A DNA stretch of 64,000 nt from Holophagales bacterium (GCA_016714815.1 JADKBZ010000032.1:1-64000), one strand, 5' to 3'. Numbered from the stretch's first letter, positions 10,707 through 20,129 are shown. Translations and numbers: made by a program. The notes: generated by a model from the letters alone, not told the origin.

Positions 10707-13700
10707 ATGTTGAAGCGGCGTCCTTGCATGACTTCGTCCGTGAGGGGCAGGTTGGTCCTCGCGGGAATCGCGGCGGTTTTCTCGACGGCGAGTCCTCTGG
10801 CGGCGGCCGGACCGGGCGTCGCCGGGAAGGGTCCGGTCGCGCCCACGAAGGTGACGAGGCCGGCGCTTGCGGGCGTGTCGGTCCCCGTGCGCTCGATCAC
10901 GATCACGCCAGTGACCCCGGACCCCAAGGTCGAGCTGGAGATTCCGTTCCGGCCACCGGTCAAGAAGTCGAACACCCCGCTGTTCCTGTCGTCGCCGAAG
11001 GGTCCCGACGGCGCTCTCATGGCGCGAACGAACGCTCCGAACGCGATGCCGGCCGCCGTCGCGAACTTCCAGGGCGTCGGGCAGTCCGGCCAGGGGGCCG
11101 TTTCGGGGTTCTACGTCTCCCCGCCTGACACGGTCGGCGACGTCGGGCCGAACCACTACGTCCAGTGCGTGAACCTCGCCTGCCAGATCTTCGGCAAGAC
11201 CGGGACGCCGGCCGGGGGAGCGTTCACCATCAAGGCCATGTTCGCGAGCCTGGGCGGGGAATGCGCGGCGACGAACGACGGGGACCCGATCGTCCTCTAC
11301 GACCCGATCGCGGACAGGTGGCTCCTCAGCCAGTTCGCCGTCGCCAACCGGCCGCCGGCGCACGAGTGCGTGGCGATCTCCCAGACCGCCGACCCCACCG
11401 GGGCCTACTACCTCTACGACTTCGTGATCCCCAACGACTATTTCAACGACTATCCGAAGCTCGGCGTCTGGCCGGACGGCTATTACATGACGTCCCCGCT
11501 CTTCGAGGGGCCCGTCTTCGGCCAGGGGGCCTACATCCTGAACCGGACGAAGATGCTCGCCGGCGACCCGGCCGCGGAGATGGTCTTCTTCGACCTGACG
11601 ACCGCGTTCCCGGGCCTCCAGCGGATCCTGCCGGCGGACCTCGACGGCCCGCCCCCGGCCCCCGGAACGCCCAATTACATGGCGACGATTGCGGCCGACG
11701 AGTTCGGGGACGCCCAGGACGGCATTCGCCTGTTCGAGGTGAAGGCCAACTGGCAGAACCTCGCGGCGTCGACCTTCACGGAAGTCCCCGTCCCGTCCGG
11801 CGTCCTCCCGGTCGCCGCCTTCGACCCGACGCTGACCCAGACGAGCGGCAACTGCGGATTCGCGTTCACGGTCAGGGACGATATCGAGCAGCCGGCCCCG
11901 GGCAACTGCGGCATGAGGCTGGACGCTCTCTCGGACCGGCCGATGCACCGCCTCGCCTACCGGACGCAGGGCGGCAACGAGTCCCTCGTCTTCAACCACA
12001 CGGTGGACGCGAACGCCACGCCCGCCACCGCCACGAGCGGGCACCTGGCCGGCATCCGGTACTACGAGCTGAGGCGCGCCCTTCCCTCGGGGACGTGGGC
12101 CGTCGCCGAGCAGGCCACCTACGCGCCGGACACGACCCACCGGTGGATGGGGAGCGCCGCGATGGACGGGCAGGGAAACATCGCGGTCGGCTACAGCGTC
12201 TCCGACGGGACCACGACCTTCCCGGGCGTCCGTTACGCGGGGCGGCTCGCGGGAGACCCGGCGAACGGCCTCTTCCAGGGCGAGGCCGTGCTGGCGGCCG
12301 GTGGCCGCTCCCAGACCTCCACCGGATCCCGCTGGGGCGACTACAGCGCGATGTCGGTCGACCCGGTTGACGAATGCACGTTCTGGTACACGCAGGAGTA
12401 CTACGACGCGACGGCGCCCGGCACCTGCTCGACCACGACCTGCTGGCAGACGCGGATAGGGAGCTTCAAGTTCCCGGGCTGCTCCGTCACCTCGAGCACG
12501 GGAACGCTGACCGGTACGGTCACGGACTCGGCCACGGCGGCGGCGATCTCCGGCGCGATCGTGAGCGCCAACGGATACACCGCGACGACCAACGGGTCGG
12601 GCGTCTACTCGATGGTCGTTCCGGCGGCCACGTACGCGGCGACCGCGTCCAAGGCCGGGTACGCCGACGTCTCGGTGGCGGGCCTGACCGTCGCGGCGGC
12701 GGGGACGACGACCCAGAACTTCGCTCTCGGGAGCGGCGCGATCGCCGGGACCGTAACGAACTCCGTCTCCGCGGCCGCCCTCTCAGGAGCCCAGGTGACG
12801 ATCACGGGAGGCGTCGTCCGGACGACGAGCGCGACCGGGACCTACAGTGCGAGCGTGGCACCGGGGACGTACACGGCCGTCGCGTCGGCGACGGGTTACT
12901 TCAGCTCGACCCAGAGCGGGCTCGTCGTCGGCACGTCCGGCACCGTCGCGGCGAACTTCGCCCTCCAGCCGGCGCCCGCCCTGACGACCGCGACGACGGT
13001 CGACGACACCCTTCAGGGGAACGGAAACCTCGTTCCCGACCCGAACGAGTGCGCCTGGCTCTTCATCACCGTGACCAACGCCGGGACGACTCCGATCACG
13101 ACGGTGAGCGGCACCGTCGCCACGTCCACGACGGGCGTCACCGTCATCGCCGGCACCTCGGCCTATCCGGACATCGCCGCGGCCGGGTCGGGAGTCAACG
13201 CTTCGCCCTTCCGGATCCAGACGAGCCCGTCGTTCGTCGCCGGGACCCCGATCCTCGTCGTCCTCTCGCTCACCACGAACCTCGGCGTCGTGGAGCTTCC
13301 GGTCACCGTCCAGACCTACGGCGGAACCCCGTCGTCGTTCCCCGCCACCGGGCCGGTGGCGATCCCCGACAACAACGCCGCCGGGGCCGCGCTGAACGTC
13401 CCGGTCTCCGGCTTCACCTCGACGCTCGCCCACGTCGCCGTCCGCGTGCGGATCACCCACACCTTCGACGGGGACCTCGTGCTCAAGCTGGCGGGGCCGG
13501 ACGGCACGACGGTGCTCCTCGCATACCAGGCGGGCGCGGCAGGCGCGGGCTTCGGGACGGACTGCCCGGCGAGCGCCAACGACACGACCTTCGACGACGC
13601 CGCGACGACCTCGATCCTGGCCGGGGCGGCACCGTTCGCCGGCTCCTTCGTCCCGCAGCAGGCGCTCGTCGCCTTCGCCGGGAAGTCGGGCGCCCAGGTG

Positions 13701-13850
13701 AACGGGACCTGGAAGCTCCAGGCCATCGACCTCGGCGCCGCCGACACCGGCAACATCGAGTGCGTGGAACTGGTCCTGACCGGGGCCACGACGGGGCCGG
13801 GCGGGACGTGCAACGTCCCCGTCGAGCTGCTGAAGATCGAAGTGGAGTAG
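10707..13850 (+). CDS. Large secreted protein with two carboxypeptidase-regulatory-like repeats and a P/Homo B domain
   Basis: 1047 residues. ATG 10707 is chosen over ATG 10701 because GGAGG at 10693-10697 then lies 9 bases upstream; it gives an N-terminal signal peptide ending near ASPLAAAG. Residues about 100-600 form a beta-rich region with VGDVGPNHYVQCVN and RLAYRTQGGNES that I cannot assign to a fold. Then come two CarboxypepD_reg-like repeats (GTLTGTVTDSATAAAISGAI and AGTVTNSVSAAALSGAQVTI). A DUF11-like spacer follows, then a C-terminal P/Homo B domain (AHVAVRVRITHTFDGDLVLK ... NGTWKLQAIDLGAADTGNIE). The extreme C-terminus is VPVELLKIEVE. Probably exported or cell-surface; a strong terminator follows. 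Confidence 0.8.
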   Translation: MLKRRPCMTSSVRGRLVLAGIAAVFSTASPLAAAGPGVAGKGPVAPTKVTRPALAGVSVPVRSITITPVTPDPKVELEIPFRPPVKKSNTPLFLSSPKGPDGALMARTNAPNAMPAAVANFQGVGQSGQGAVSGFYVSPPDTVGDVGPNHYVQCVNLACQIFGKTGTPAGGAFTIKAMFASLGGECAATNDGDPIVLYDPIADRWLLSQFAVANRPPAHECVAISQTADPTGAYYLYDFVIPNDYFNDYPKLGVWPDGYYMTSPLFEGPVFGQGAYILNRTKMLAGDPAAEMVFFDLTTAFPGLQRILPADLDGPPPAPGTPNYMATIAADEFGDAQDGIRLFEVKANWQNLAASTFTEVPVPSGVLPVAAFDPTLTQTSGNCGFAFTVRDDIEQPAPGNCGMRLDALSDRPMHRLAYRTQGGNESLVFNHTVDANATPATATSGHLAGIRYYELRRALPSGTWAVAEQATYAPDTTHRWMGSAAMDGQGNIAVGYSVSDGTTTFPGVRYAGRLAGDPANGLFQGEAVLAAGGRSQTSTGSRWGDYSAMSVDPVDECTFWYTQEYYDATAPGTCSTTTCWQTRIGSFKFPGCSVTSSTGTLTGTVTDSATAAAISGAIVSANGYTATTNGSGVYSMVVPAATYAATASKAGYADVSVAGLTVAAAGTTTQNFALGSGAIAGTVTNSVSAAALSGAQVTITGGVVRTTSATGTYSASVAPGTYTAVASATGYFSSTQSGLVVGTSGTVAANFALQPAPALTTATTVDDTLQGNGNLVPDPNECAWLFITVTNAGTTPITTVSGTVATSTTGVTVIAGTSAYPDIAAAGSGVNASPFRIQTSPSFVAGTPILVVLSLTTNLGVVELPVTVQTYGGTPSSFPATGPVAIPDNNAAGAALNVPVSGFTSTLAHVAVRVRITHTFDGDLVLKLAGPDGTTVLLAYQAGAAGAGFGTDCPASANDTTFDDAATTSILAGAAPFAGSFVPQQALVAFAGKSGAQVNGTWKLQAIDLGAADTGNIECVELVLTGATTGPGGTCNVPVELLKIEVE

Positions 13851-13884
13851 AGAGAAGTAGCGAAGAAAACGCTCTTTCGTCAAC

Positions 13885-13923
13885 GGGCGGACCCGGGTCC
13901 TCGGGACCCGGGCCCGCCCTTTT
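13885..13923. terminator. Bidirectional rho-independent terminator
   Basis: The arms GGGCGG-ACCCGGGTCC and GGACCCGGG-CCCGCCC face each other across a very short TC-containing loop, and the stem is followed by TTTT (13920-13923). It lies between convergent genes ending at 13850 (plus) and 13939 (minus). The minus-strand reading has no clear U tract, so termination in that direction is less certain. Confidence 0.75.
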
Positions 13924-13938
13924 CCTTTCCGCGCCTGC

Positions 13939-14505
13939 TCAGGCCGGAAAGCGTCCCTCGAAGGCGAACGAGGATACGGGGTTGCGACCGCTCGGCTCCT
14001 CGCGCGGCCGGAGCTTCTCCGGAAGGTCCTCGACGCGGCCGGGCCGGCCGACCGCGACGACGCAGTGGACGGCGTGGTCCGCCGGCACGGCCGCCACCCG
14101 TCGCGCCGCGTCCTGGTCGAACCCGGCCATCGCGTGGACGACGAGCCCCATCTTCGAGCCCTGCAGCGCGAGGCTCATCCAGGCCGCTCCGCTGTCGAAG
14201 GCGTGCGAAGCGATCGGGCGGCCGTCGGGCAGGGCCGTCGCCGAGGTGACGAGGACGAAGGCCCCGGCCCGGATACACCAGACCCGGTTCGCCTCGACGA
14301 GAGTCCCGAGGAGGGCGTCGAAGGCCTCGGTCCCCCGCAGGGCGTAGACGAAGCGCCAGGGCTGCCCGTTGCCGGAGGAGGGCGCCCATCGGGCCGCCTC
14401 GAGGAGCCGCATCGCCTCGCTCGCGGGCAGGTCCTCGCCGCTCATGGCCCGGGGCGAGAACCGGTGGAGGAAGGACGGGTCGATCTCGTGGTCCGCGTGT
14501 CGCAT
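13939..14505 (-). CDS. Nitroreductase-family protein
   Basis: 188 residues from ATG 14505. It opens with FLHRFSPRAMSGEDL, the R-(R/F)-S-x-R-x-F/M-type FMN-binding start of nitroreductases. The AARWAPSSGNGQPWRFVYAL block is the second conserved FMN site (A-P-S-x-x-N-x-Q-P-W). The C-terminal VVAVGRPGRVEDLPEKLRPR matches the usual end of the fold. These are FMN-dependent NAD(P)H oxidoreductases acting on nitro compounds, quinones or similar acceptors. The physiological substrate is not predictable. It stands alone between the terminator and a divergently unrelated membrane gene. Confidence 0.85.
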   Translation of the reverse strand: MRHADHEIDPSFLHRFSPRAMSGEDLPASEAMRLLEAARWAPSSGNGQPWRFVYALRGTEAFDALLGTLVEANRVWCIRAGAFVLVTSATALPDGRPIASHAFDSGAAWMSLALQGSKMGLVVHAMAGFDQDAARRVAAVPADHAVHCVVAVGRPGRVEDLPEKLRPREEPSGRNPVSSFAFEGRFPA

Positions 14506-14558
14506 GTCCGGATTCTCCGTCCTGCCCGCCGGGACGGATGGCGGCCTGCCGCGAGAGC

Positions 14559-16265
14559 CTACCGGCTCCGCCGGAGCGCCTCGAGGAGCTGGGCCTCCCT
14601 CTGCGCGATCGTCGGGTCGCCGGGGATGAGGGCTCGGGCCCTGCGGATCGCCTCGAGAGCCTCCTCGAGCCTTCCGCGACCCGCCAGCAGGATGGCGTGG
14701 TTCACCTGGAGCTCCGCGGCCCTCGGGAACCGGCGGGCCGCCTCTCCCGCGACGGCGAGCGCCCCCTCGGCGTCTCCCGCGCGGGCGAGCGCCACAGGGA
14801 GGTTCCTCCAGGCCGGGATGTACCCGGGGCTGACTTTCGTCAGCTCCCGGAGCGCTTCGGCCGCCTCGCGGGGGCGCCCCTCGGCGAGGTCGAGGAGTGC
14901 GAGCCGGAGCCGGACGAGGAGGTGCGCCGGGTCGAGCCGGCGCGACCGCTCGAAGGAGGCCCGGGCTCCCGGGCGGTCCCCGTCCTCGAGGAGGAGGCGG
15001 CCCCGCTCCGCCCAGGCCGTCGCGCTCGTCGGATCGGCCTCGATCATCCGCCCCCAGAACGTCCTCTCGTCGCGAAACGTCGGCATCGCGAGGAGAGAGA
15101 GTCCCGCCCACGCCGCTGCGATGAGGACGCCGCCCGCCGCCGCGAGGCGCGGCCGTGGGATCGCCGAGCCGAGGTCGACGATCGCCCACGAAAGGCCGAG
15201 GACGGGGAGGAAGAGGTAGCGGTTCATGACGAGCCACTCGGGGTTGACGGCCCAGAGGTTGAGGGCCGGCGCGAGCCACGCGAAAGACCACGCCGCCGGG
15301 CGGAGGAGAGAGGGACGCCGCACTCCGGCGAAGAAGACGGCGGCGGCGAGAGCCGCCACCGCGAGCGCCGGGAGCAGGACCCGGATCGAGAACGGGTCGG
15401 CGGCCGGGCGCAGCGGGTTGAGGAGAGCGAGCCCGGCGGGGAAGAGGGCGATCCTCGCGTACTCGACGAGGACCAGAGGGAGGGAGGCGACGCTCCCGAG
15501 GAGACCCGGCGCCGTCGGGAACGGGTGGGCGAGCGCCCCGAGGACGGCGACGCGGACGAGCAGGTAGAGGGCCGTTTCGACCGCGAGAAGGGAAAGGCCC
15601 GCCGCGACGTGCCGGACCGGGACCTCCCGTCGCCGGACGCCGACCAGACCGTCCGCCGCGGCGAAGAGGAGGAGCCCGACGGACGCCTCCTTCGAGAGGA
15701 GGGCTGCCGCGTAGACGACCCCGAGGGCCGCGAGCCCAGCGCCCCCTCCCCGGGTCGTGAACCGCCTCCACGCGATCGCCGCACCGAGCCCGAACAGGGC
15801 GAGGAGCTGGTCCTGCAGCCCCGAGACCCACGCCACGGAATCGACGAGCGCGGGATGGAGCGCGAAAAGGGCCGCCCCGCCGAAGGCCCGGGATGCGGAG
15901 AAGCCGTAGGAGCGAAGGAGGACGGCGGCGAGGAACCCGACGATCGCGAAGAGGCCGACGGCGGCGGCGTGCCAGGCGGCCGGATTCGTCCCCGCGACGG
16001 ACTTCAGGAGCGCCGCGAAAACGAGAAAGAGCGGGCGGTAGTAGCTGCTCTGCGGGCTGTCGGCCCCGCGCCAGACGGCGTCGATGTCCTTCGTGAAGAA
16101 GCTCGCGACCCGGGAGAGGTCATCGAGGGCCGGGTTCTTCGCCAGCAGCGGAACGTCGTCGAAGACGAAGCCGTACGAGAGAGTCGGGAGGTAGAGGAGC
16201 GCCGGGAGGCCCGCCGCGAGGAGCCACCACGAGGATTCACCCGCACGGGCGCGTTCGGCCGACAT
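14559..16265 (-). CDS. TMTC-like membrane glycosyltransferase with C-terminal TPRs
   Basis: 568 residues from ATG 16265. The first loop has LSYGFVFDDVPLLAKNPAL, with the Asp-Asp of the TMTC family, then SSYYRPLFLVFAALL and ALFALHPALVDSVAWVSG, the H-P-x-x-V-(D/E)-S-V-A-W motif. About ten helices fill residues 15-390. From about 400 the soluble part has repeats such as ATAWAERGRLLLEDGDRPGA, AGDAEGALAVAGEAARRFPR and GRLEEALEAIRRARALIPGD, which are three to four TPRs. It is a paralogue of the protein at 8904-10643 with a clearer TPR tail. Likely role: sugar transfer to exported proteins, with the TPRs contacting partners. Confidence 0.78.
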   Translation of the reverse strand: MSAERARAGESSWWLLAAGLPALLYLPTLSYGFVFDDVPLLAKNPALDDLSRVASFFTKDIDAVWRGADSPQSSYYRPLFLVFAALLKSVAGTNPAAWHAAAVGLFAIVGFLAAVLLRSYGFSASRAFGGAALFALHPALVDSVAWVSGLQDQLLALFGLGAAIAWRRFTTRGGGAGLAALGVVYAAALLSKEASVGLLLFAAADGLVGVRRREVPVRHVAAGLSLLAVETALYLLVRVAVLGALAHPFPTAPGLLGSVASLPLVLVEYARIALFPAGLALLNPLRPAADPFSIRVLLPALAVAALAAAVFFAGVRRPSLLRPAAWSFAWLAPALNLWAVNPEWLVMNRYLFLPVLGLSWAIVDLGSAIPRPRLAAAGGVLIAAAWAGLSLLAMPTFRDERTFWGRMIEADPTSATAWAERGRLLLEDGDRPGARASFERSRRLDPAHLLVRLRLALLDLAEGRPREAAEALRELTKVSPGYIPAWRNLPVALARAGDAEGALAVAGEAARRFPRAAELQVNHAILLAGRGRLEEALEAIRRARALIPGDPTIAQREAQLLEALRRSR

Positions 16266-16303
16266 GCCGCAACAGTAGACGATGAATCGGCCGCTGGCGC
16301 CCG

Positions 16304-16981
16304 TCAGCTCGCTCCGTCGGTCCGGCCGTTCCATCCCGCGGTGCGCTCGAGGGCCGCCGCCAGCTCCGCCTGCTGGCGCAGGAGGATCGTGAGCGTCGCC
16401 AGATCGAGGCTTTTTCGCCAGGTGGCGTCCGCCAGGTGCTGCAGCCGCTGCTCCTGCACCCAGACGGGGCCGGTCGCGGCCGGCTGGTCGAAGAATGCCG
16501 TGACGGCCGCGCGGGTCTGCGGGTCGAGCCACTTCTCGCGCACCGGCACCCCGTCCTGCATCACGACGAAACGTCCGTCGAACACGGTGTCGCCCGTGGC
16601 GAGAGGAGGGGCGCCGAAGTACGACGGCGCGCGGCCCGGCGTGATGTCGACCTGGTGGGTCTTCCAGCGGCTGCCGGAAAGGGGAGTGGATGTGACGAGC
16701 AGGTGCCCGGTCGGACCGCGGTAGCCGCTGCCGCGCACGCGCAGCTCCCGGCGCACGTCGAAGGGGCGCCCCTCGACGTCCAGCGTGAACCACTCGGTGA
16801 ACTCGTCGCGGCGGGTGGTGGGGGCGCCCGCGGCGGACGCCAGGGCGGAGAACGCCGCTGCGTACCTCCGCCTTGTCCACCGCGGCTCCACGAGCATCGC
16901 GAGGAACGCGACGGCGAAAAACACCATCCCGATCCGCGCCCAGAGCGGCGCGGAGAGGAAGCCGGCCATCAGATCCTGCAT
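16304..16981 (-). CDS. Hypothetical membrane-anchored protein
   Basis: 225 residues from ATG 16981 (an internal ATG four codons in is also possible). One N-terminal helix, ARIGMVFFAVAFLAMLVEP, is followed by a soluble beta-rich domain in which WFTLDVEGRPFDVRRELRVR and a RWKTHQVDITPGRAPSYFGA segment suggest a PH-like or DUF3137-like fold; this is a guess from pattern only. The C-terminus is Gln/Leu-rich and helical. It is in the same direction as the TMTC-like gene (16265), 38 bases upstream of it. I do not recognise the family. Confidence 0.6.
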   Translation of the reverse strand: MQDLMAGFLSAPLWARIGMVFFAVAFLAMLVEPRWTRRRYAAAFSALASAAGAPTTRRDEFTEWFTLDVEGRPFDVRRELRVRGSGYRGPTGHLLVTSTPLSGSRWKTHQVDITPGRAPSYFGAPPLATGDTVFDGRFVVMQDGVPVREKWLDPQTRAAVTAFFDQPAATGPVWVQEQRLQHLADATWRKSLDLATLTILLRQQAELAAALERTAGWNGRTDGAS

Positions 16982-17208
16982 TGCGGGGATTCTATCGGTG
17001 TCCCCCGACCAGGTGGATGCCTCCCGTCGTCCGGACGATTGGAGCCTTGGGAGGGTGTGCCCGCATCGGCTCCACTCCCAGTCCTTCCGCATCGGGGAAG
17101 GCGCCTGTGCGAGGGGGGGGCCGGTCCGGGCGATACTTCCTCGAGGTCCTCCGTTCGGCGGCCGCCGAGAGAGGTCCCGCTGTCTCCACGGGGACGGAAG
17201 GGGAACAG

Positions 17209-18096
17209 ATGAAAGTCCACACGATCGACCTGGGCCACGGGACGGCGGGGACGACGGCGGCGTACCTCCTCGAATCCGGGGGAGACGCCGCGCTCGTCGA
17301 GTCGGGTCCCGACGCAACGTACCCGAACCTCGTCGCGGGCCTCGCCCGGCACGGCCTTGCCCCGCGTGACGTCCGGACGGTCTTCCTCACCCACATCCAC
17401 CTCGACCACGCCGGAGCCGCGTGGCAGCTGGCGAAGGAAGGCGCGACCGTCCGGGTCCACCCGCGGGGAGCGCCGCACCTGGCCGATCCGGGCAAGCTCC
17501 TCGCCTCGGCGACGCGGATCTACGGGGAAAGGATGAAGGAGCTCTGGGGAACCCTCGAGCCGATCGCCCCCGAGAGGCTCCGGCCGACGACGGACGGCGA
17601 GGTGATCCGGGTTGGCGGAGAGGAGGTCCTCGTCGTCGAAACCCCCGGGCACGCCATTCACCACAATGCCTACGTGGCCGACGGGCTCGCCTTCACGGGA
17701 GACGTCGGGGGAGTGAGGATCGCGGGCGGCCCGGTCCTCCCGCCGACTCCTCCACCCGACATCGATCTCCCGGTCTGGCGCGCTTCGCTGGCGCGGCTGC
17801 GCGAGCTGAAGCCCGTGGCGCTCTACCCGACGCACTTCGACCGGTTCGACGACGTGGAGGCCCACCTCGACGCGCTCGAGCGCGAGCTCTCGGCCTGGGC
17901 CGGCTGGGTGAAGGCCCGGATGGACGAGGGGAAGGCCGAGCCGGAGATCGTGCCCGGATTCGAAACGTGGCTCGCCGCGCGCCTCCTTTCCGCGGGTCAG
18001 ACGGAGGCGGAGGTCGAGGCGTACCGGCACGCGCTGCCGTTTGCCATGAACGTAACCGGACTGGTGCGGTACTTTCGGAACGCGGCGAAGGCGTGA
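17209..18096 (+). CDS. Metallo-beta-lactamase-fold hydrolase
   Basis: 295 residues from ATG 17209 behind GGGGAACAG. The metal-binding motif is TVFLTHIHLDHAGAA (HxHxDH). A further His appears in VVETPGHAIHHNAYV, an Asp in LAFTGDVGGVRI and a late His in LYPTHFDRF, completing the dinuclear site. The C-terminal 80 residues form a helical extension seen in glyoxalase-II-like and RNase Z-unrelated MBL proteins. Substrate unknown. It converges with the multihaem cytochrome gene, only 13 bases apart. A second, different MBL-fold protein is at 51634-52536. Confidence 0.85.
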   Translation: MKVHTIDLGHGTAGTTAAYLLESGGDAALVESGPDATYPNLVAGLARHGLAPRDVRTVFLTHIHLDHAGAAWQLAKEGATVRVHPRGAPHLADPGKLLASATRIYGERMKELWGTLEPIAPERLRPTTDGEVIRVGGEEVLVVETPGHAIHHNAYVADGLAFTGDVGGVRIAGGPVLPPTPPPDIDLPVWRASLARLRELKPVALYPTHFDRFDDVEAHLDALERELSAWAGWVKARMDEGKAEPEIVPGFETWLAARLLSAGQTEAEVEAYRHALPFAMNVTGLVRYFRNAAKA

Positions 18097-18109
18097 CGGG
18101 GGGCGAAGC

Positions 18110-19972
18110 TCACCGCGGCGCGCGGAAGGTGCACCGCGTGCCCCCGCGTGCCAGGCGAGCCTTCGAAGCGGCGAAGTCCCGATAGACGCGATCGTCCGCC
18201 TTTTCGTGACACGGCAGGCAGGCTCCCACCGAGAGCGTTCGGCCGAGCTCGGCGCGATCGAGCGAGCGGAGGCCGACGCGCGTGCCGGTGCCGGGCTTCT
18301 CCGCGTCGAGGTGCGTCCAGGCGTCCACGGCCATCCGCGGATTCCCCGGAGCGGGTGACGCGGGGGTGAACGTGGGCCGGACCCCCGACAGCGAGAGCGT
18401 CCCCGTGCCGAGGCCGAGCGCCCACGACGAGAGGTGGCAGCTGGCGCAGTCGCGCGCCTTCTTTCCTGTGGAGTGCGGGTCGAACGACGAGTAGAGGCGC
18501 CGGGAAACGCTGGCGCCACCGGTGGCCGTCGCGTCGAGGGTCAGGACCATTCCCGGAATCGCCGGGGCGATCCGGCCGTCGGCACGGACGGCGAGGGCGG
18601 GAGGCTTCGCCTCGTAGCCGTGCGACGACTCGACCCAGCGGCCCGGCGTCTCTGTGGCCTTCGCGAAGTCCCACTGCTTCCCGGCGGCGTCGAATCGCGT
18701 GTGGCACGTCGAGCAGGTAGGCGCCCACGCGGCGTGGCAGGCGCCGCAGGTAAGCCGCTCGTGCCCGGGGAGGGAGTGGTTCGCGTCTTTCGGAGTCTGC
18801 TTCGTGGCGAGCGCGACCCCCTGCCCTTGCGGAGCGTGCCCCAGCCGGAGCCCGATGGGCGGAGGTTCCAGAGGGGCGTGCCGCGGCGGCCGAGGCGGAC
18901 GCGCTCTTCGGCTGGCCGGGTCTCGCCGCGTTGCCGGAGAAGGTCGCGCGAGATCGGGTCCTTCACCGCGCCCCACGTCGTCTCTCGTTCGGCTCGGTCT
19001 GCTCTGCCTTCTCCGCCTTCTCTGGCCTCGCCTCCCTCGCCTCCCTCGGGGATGGGCCCGTGGCACGCCTCGCAGGTCACCTCGACCTGTTCCTCCTCGT
19101 GCTCCCACGCGCGGCCGTCTCCCATCAGGTCGGTGTGGAGGTGGCAGTCGATGCAGGCGAGGCCCGCGAGGCGGTGGACGTCGGCTTCGGCGCGGCAGGC
19201 GGGGCGGCCGTCGTGGAGCGTCGCCGTGGCGGCTGGGCACGCTCCGGCCTGGTCCTTCTCCACCTCGTAGAGCCCCTCGTACGTGAGGGCGATCCGCCCG
19301 CTCCGGCTGTGGCAGCCGAGGCAGCGGTCGTCGGTGACGCGCGTCGACGGCGGGGTGCGGGCGGGGAACGGAGCCGGGGAGCCTGCGGGCGACGTGGCAG
19401 GAAGAGCAGCCGCTGCCATTGCCGTGGATCGCGTCGTCGCGGCTGGCGCGAAGGGCGTACAGGTGGCAGCCGGCGCAGAGCTTGCCCAGGTGGCGTTCGG
19501 CGGGGGAGGGATCGACCTTTGCGAGCGTCTCCACCATCGTCGCGGCGCCTCGCGGCTCGGGGATCTCGCCGAACACCCACCGGTCGACCGAGACGATGCC
19601 GCTCGCCCGCGCCATGAGCGACGTCGCGACGCGCTCTGCCTCGCGGACGTGGCAGCCGGGGCGGCCGCAGGTGCGGGAAACGGTTCTGAGGGCTCCCGGC
19701 TCGGGCTCCATCCCGGCGTGCGCACGGGCCTTGTTGAAGGCGAGGGCGTTCCCGAGGTGACAGGTGGAGCAGCCGACCGCGGCGCGCGCGTGAGCGCCTC
19801 CCGGATCCTCCTCGGGGCGGACGTGGCAGGTGACGCAGCGCTCGACCTTTCCGCCGGCGCGATCGGGTCCGCGGCCGAGGGTCGTCCCCCGGTGGCGCTC
19901 GCGGCCGAGGGCGGCGAGGAGGCCGGCGAGGGCGAGGAGCAGGGCGACGACGAGCGTCCGTGTCCGGAACAT
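18110..19972 (-). CDS. Multihaem c-type cytochrome (12 haem motifs), two compensating frameshifts
   Basis: A 620-codon open frame begins at 19972 with a signal anchor (TRTLVVALLLALAGLLAALG). Its first part holds CVTCH, CSTCH, CGRPGCH (a CX4CH form), CAGCH and CSSCH; its last part holds CGACH, CSTCH, CASCH and CLPCH. The middle (about 19380-18865) reads as nonsense in this frame, but the neighbouring frame gives CLGCH, CIDCH and CEACH there. So two indels, near 19380 and 18865, restore each other. The corrected protein would be a periplasmic, membrane-anchored 12-haem cytochrome of the tetrahaem/decahaem electron-transfer kind. No partner oxidoreductase is next to it, so the redox partner is unknown. 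Confidence 0.8.
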   Translation of the reverse strand: MFRTRTLVVALLLALAGLLAALGRERHRGTTLGRGPDRAGGKVERCVTCHVRPEEDPGGAHARAAVGCSTCHLGNALAFNKARAHAGMEPEPGALRTVSRTCGRPGCHVREAERVATSLMARASGIVSVDRWVFGEIPEPRGAATMVETLAKVDPSPAERHLGKLCAGCHLYALRASRDDAIHGNGSGCSSCHVARRLPGSVPRPHPAVDARHRRPLPRLPQPERADRPHVRGALRGGEGPGRSVPSRHGDAPRRPPRLPRRSRRPPPRGPRLHRLPPPHRPDGRRPRVGARGGTGRGDLRGVPRAHPRGRRGRRGQRRRRRQSRPSRTRDDVGRGEGPDLARPSPATRRDPASRRARPPRPPRHAPLEPPPIGLRLGHAPQGQGVALATKQTPKDANHSLPGHERLTCGACHAAWAPTCSTCHTRFDAAGKQWDFAKATETPGRWVESSHGYEAKPPALAVRADGRIAPAIPGMVLTLDATATGGASVSRRLYSSFDPHSTGKKARDCASCHLSSWALGLGTGTLSLSGVRPTFTPASPAPGNPRMAVDAWTHLDAEKPGTGTRVGLRSLDRAELGRTLSVGACLPCHEKADDRVYRDFAASKARLARGGTRCTFRAPR

Positions 19973-20129
19973 CAGCGTTCCGCGAGGAAAAGGCGGCTCG
20001 TGAGGGAGAGGGAGGGCGGGCTCCCGGCGGCGGCGAAGGCGAGGCGGCTCAGGATCACCGATTGTGACACCCGAGGGAGCGGACCTCCCGTCCCGCAGCG
20101 TCGGAAAGGACGACGACCACTTTCACGGG

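Noticed and set aside
8820..12140. Long minus-strand frame opposite the TMTC-like and P-domain genes
   Set aside because: Low-complexity Arg/Gly/Glu content and no domain; it mirrors real plus-strand genes.
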